Below, in pieces: positions 8,101 through 8,475 of a stretch of DNA of 8,475 nucleotides (positions are counted from its first letter, which is position 1; every line of letters begins with the position of its first letter). The notes under the pieces are model-generated. The model did no database searches. It worked only from the letters and a program-made list of their open reading frames with translations, and was not told the origin of the DNA. Source of the stretch: Coxiellaceae bacterium UBA6002 (GTDB lineage: Bacteria > Pseudomonadota > Gammaproteobacteria > UBA6002); the NCBI GenBank assembly GCA_002429595.1, contig DJAM01000112.1:1-8475 (forward strand), given 5' to 3'. The position numbers were made by a program, and so were the translations under genes.

Positions 8101-8243
8101 TCATCAAAGACAGCACCAATCTGTTCGCTTTCTGCCCGAACAGAGTCTTTTTCTTTGATGTCTGGACTAGACATATACACTTCTAAAAATGCTTTAACGT
8201 CTGATAATTGTGCGAGTAAGGAAATGAGTTCTGCCGCTTTCAT
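5160..8243 (-). CDS. Large ankyrin-repeat protein, candidate secreted effector
   Basis: This 1027-residue protein has no signal peptide or membrane segment. Residues 1-370 are mostly helical and not recognised, ending in a charged coiled-coil-like stretch (about 285-345). Ankyrin repeats follow at about 374-403, 408-435, 475-505, 512-545, 548-576, 613-640, 647-675, 680-712, 722-750 and 803-832. Typical cores are DTALHWAVRLGHLEIVEML, TPLMFACRGGHLDAVSELL and TPLHIAI. A lysine-rich insert (437-461) interrupts the second and third repeats, and 775-800 is Q/K/E-rich. The C-terminal 190 residues are unrecognised. The last 20 residues hold E1012, D1013, E1015 and E1020 followed by KTSPKRA, compatible with the acidic C-terminal signal of Dot/Icm type IV effectors, though this is weak evidence. 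ATG is supported by AGAGGA 6 nt upstream. Ankyrin repeats bind proteins, so a host or partner protein target is likely; no catalytic motif is evident. The gene is transcribed on its own. Confidence 0.88.
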   Translation of the reverse strand: MKAAELISLLAQLSDVKAFLEVYMSSPDIKEKDSVRAESEQIGAVFDEMRAVCQGVLKDAMAQNPFDAVVAFNDSRSLKAVAEATKILEKLKTIPSVQEHVSNIILFRVKFFEFLETEKRQDSLCHQIDEAKANLIRETLENHFYGDAASLAKVTRLSPLLNLYRTAKTTLTIDISTALGFAEDPFSAVHFLFKNLVTEPRNDYVLLEKLTIDFDALYRLIATTLKEMKALKINTKVQKEIEPLLDKLPVPFQRLVRLPLFFQEILKGDRLVNLARFYELHQAKHNQQLKSAISEVQKIAAQMETNVEKVNNALRQREDQQKRDEAKERREHFLAIRAAYEKLRAATPKTERAKANNGEARSVGLVTYHNGGNSKMLEAAHKKDTAAVIKEIEHGADINGRDSGMIWGNYSPLIIGAYNNDVRLVAALLGLTLKLVSKDKNKSEKKEPKKDKQGKKEKKEKAVDLRAQTGTPTSPHDTALHWAVRLGHLEIVEMLTLVDPESTLVKSNKMGHVGFIPLHSAISAGEEEAGIILVKEGSINQILCKNAAGVSPLRMAYDKDQKKLVQKMVDMLLASNDPDHKRALAEFSKHVFGKSKEKKFIGLLYHTVKTNELNLMKAADIGDTKGIAQARSDKVNLECFDPSEDFPGYTPLMFACRGGHLDAVSELLVAHAKPSAQTALGETPLHIAITTPPCVEVKKASAIIRSLISANGTVLTIHENQKGYIPLHTAIESNAPREILGELLISDLVTLPSARSAQFEQDLLHKHHLSANGLMKNSQQEQETKQKQLREMNKHQLRETTKDGVTTPFRLACSLGNVEAARMIFEATLKTKDKKLILHALGYVFLKQKFSQYTTVDAKASEELLKQLDKASAEEIIVLAGLFRHGNELDLINLGQYRRIYIENSEQNYYSLLESFGVKQEVPLSHKGPSRSSLLTLNGELITCVVGDPEADRTWFQATKVSDNLIKALGFEPQQKIERVPRRLNASFWSTPSKNLMEQFRAEIISRYLTAEDKEIFAAEKTSPKRA
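6861..6935 (-). other. Low-complexity lysine-rich insert inside the ankyrin domain
   Basis: This stretch encodes residues 437-461, about 60 percent lysine with glutamate and a few polar residues. On the plus strand it appears as a pyrimidine-rich run. It lies between ankyrin repeats and should be a disordered, strongly basic loop. It could act as a nuclear-localisation-like or acidic-partner/nucleic-acid binding segment if the protein enters a eukaryotic cell (inference). The reading frame is continuous through it. Confidence 0.75.
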
Positions 8244-8249
8244 GAAATG

Positions 8250-8255
8250 TCCTCT
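8250..8255 (-). promoter_or_regulatory. Ribosome binding site of the ankyrin gene
   Basis: AGAGGA on the minus strand lies 6 nt before the ATG at 8243. It is a near-consensus Shine-Dalgarno sequence and fixes the start codon. Confidence 0.75.
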
Positions 8256-8259
8256 GAAA

Positions 8260-8283
8260 CTAGTAAAAGGCCGATTTTACCAG
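8260..8283. promoter_or_regulatory. Palindrome overlapping the ankyrin gene promoter (possible operator)
   Basis: CTAGTAAAA (8260-8268) and TTTTACCAG (8275-8283) pair at 8 of 9 positions around a 6-nt spacer. The right arm contains the predicted -10 box, and the expected transcription start falls in the left arm. That is where a repressor dimer would block initiation. A structural RNA role is less likely, because only part of it would be transcribed. Confidence 0.35.
8274..8282 (-). promoter_or_regulatory. Putative extended -10 promoter of the ankyrin gene
   Basis: TGGTAAAAT on the minus strand fits the TGnTAnnnT extended -10 pattern. It lies 30 nt before the ATG, predicting a leader of about 24 nt. 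I find no good -35 hexamer at 16-18 nt spacing (AGTTTT at 17), as is common for extended -10 promoters. A TTAATTAA-rich tract lies just upstream. Confidence 0.4.
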
Positions 8284-8399
8284 CGTTTAATTAACAAAAA
8301 CTTAATCGACTGTTATTCTCGCGGCTCCTTACTTGAACATGAAAAAAAAGCCTGTCCTACTTCTCCACCTAAAAAAGCTGAGGTCACACATACAAAACA

Positions 8400-8474
8400 G
8401 CCGACGTCCCGCGTTGTTCGCGGGATTGTAAGTCCAAGATTAGGTAGGTCCCGCGAACAACGCGGGACGTCGGC
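8400..8474. repeat. REP/BIME-like pair of inverted palindromic units
   Basis: Two 26-nt units, 8400-8425 and 8449-8474, are perfect reverse complements separated by 23 nt. Each unit also folds on itself: TCCCGCG (8407-8413) and CGCGGGA (8419-8425) flank the loop TTGTT, and the right unit mirrors this. Outside each hairpin is the tail GCCGACG (or CGTCGGC). This layout of two self-palindromic units in opposite orientation is the architecture of a bacterial interspersed mosaic element. The outer 14 nt recur at 7-20. The unit is much more GC-rich than its surroundings. No RAYT transposase gene is in the window. Confidence 0.75.
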
Positions 8475-8475
8475 G

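Noticed and set aside
8339..8431. A 30-codon plus-strand reading frame starting ATGAAAAAAAAG and ending inside the left REP unit
   Set aside because: It has no Shine-Dalgarno, half of it is REP hairpin sequence, and its product has no recognisable features. It looks like a chance frame.
1..8475. CRISPR array, tRNA, rRNA, transposase or phage genes
   Set aside because: I found no regularly spaced repeats, no cloverleaf with a conserved T-loop, and no integrase, transposase or structural phage motif on either strand.

Overview
The window carries four genes, all on the minus strand, and reads like a piece of an AT-rich gammaproteobacterial chromosome. Start-site spacing, intrinsic termination, FIST/c-di-GMP signalling genes and REP-type palindromes all fit that group. 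The large ankyrin-repeat protein suggests an amoeba- or host-associated lineage, such as Legionellales-like bacteria. That placement is inference: there is no rRNA or other taxonomic marker here.

Region 1 (about 8474 to 5160, read right to left). A REP/BIME-like element, a 26-bp perfect inverted repeat whose arms are themselves hairpins, lies upstream of a stand-alone gene for a 1027-residue ankyrin-repeat protein. That gene has a clear ribosome binding site and an extended -10-like promoter overlapped by a near-perfect palindrome. The protein has a helical N-terminal half, about ten ankyrin repeats interrupted by a lysine-rich insert, and a C-terminal region I do not recognise. It is a candidate secreted effector.

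Region 2 (5159 to 4895). This 265-bp spacer holds several inverted repeats and, near its left end, an exact TATAAT box pointing into the downstream operon.

Region 3 (4894 to 130). This is a tight three-gene operon: REC-PAS-GGDEF-EAL response regulator, then FIST sensory protein, then soluble PAS histidine kinase. The gaps are 13 and 3 nt. The second and third genes both start at TTG behind strong Shine-Dalgarno sequences that overlap the end of the preceding gene, so their translation is probably coupled. The operon ends in a strong intrinsic terminator whose stem contains the kinase stop codon. The natural reading is a cytoplasmic signalling module: FIST binds a small ligand, the kinase senses it directly or through FIST, and the response regulator makes or degrades cyclic di-GMP.

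Region 4 (110 to 1). Past the terminator there is a second inverted repeat, then the cut-off end of another REP copy. A 14-nt piece of that copy is identical, and in the same orientation, to the REP copy at the far right end.

I see no tRNA, rRNA, CRISPR array, transposase or prophage gene. The most interesting items are the FIST/kinase/c-di-GMP operon with its atypical H-box, the ankyrin protein as a possible effector, and the REP family.
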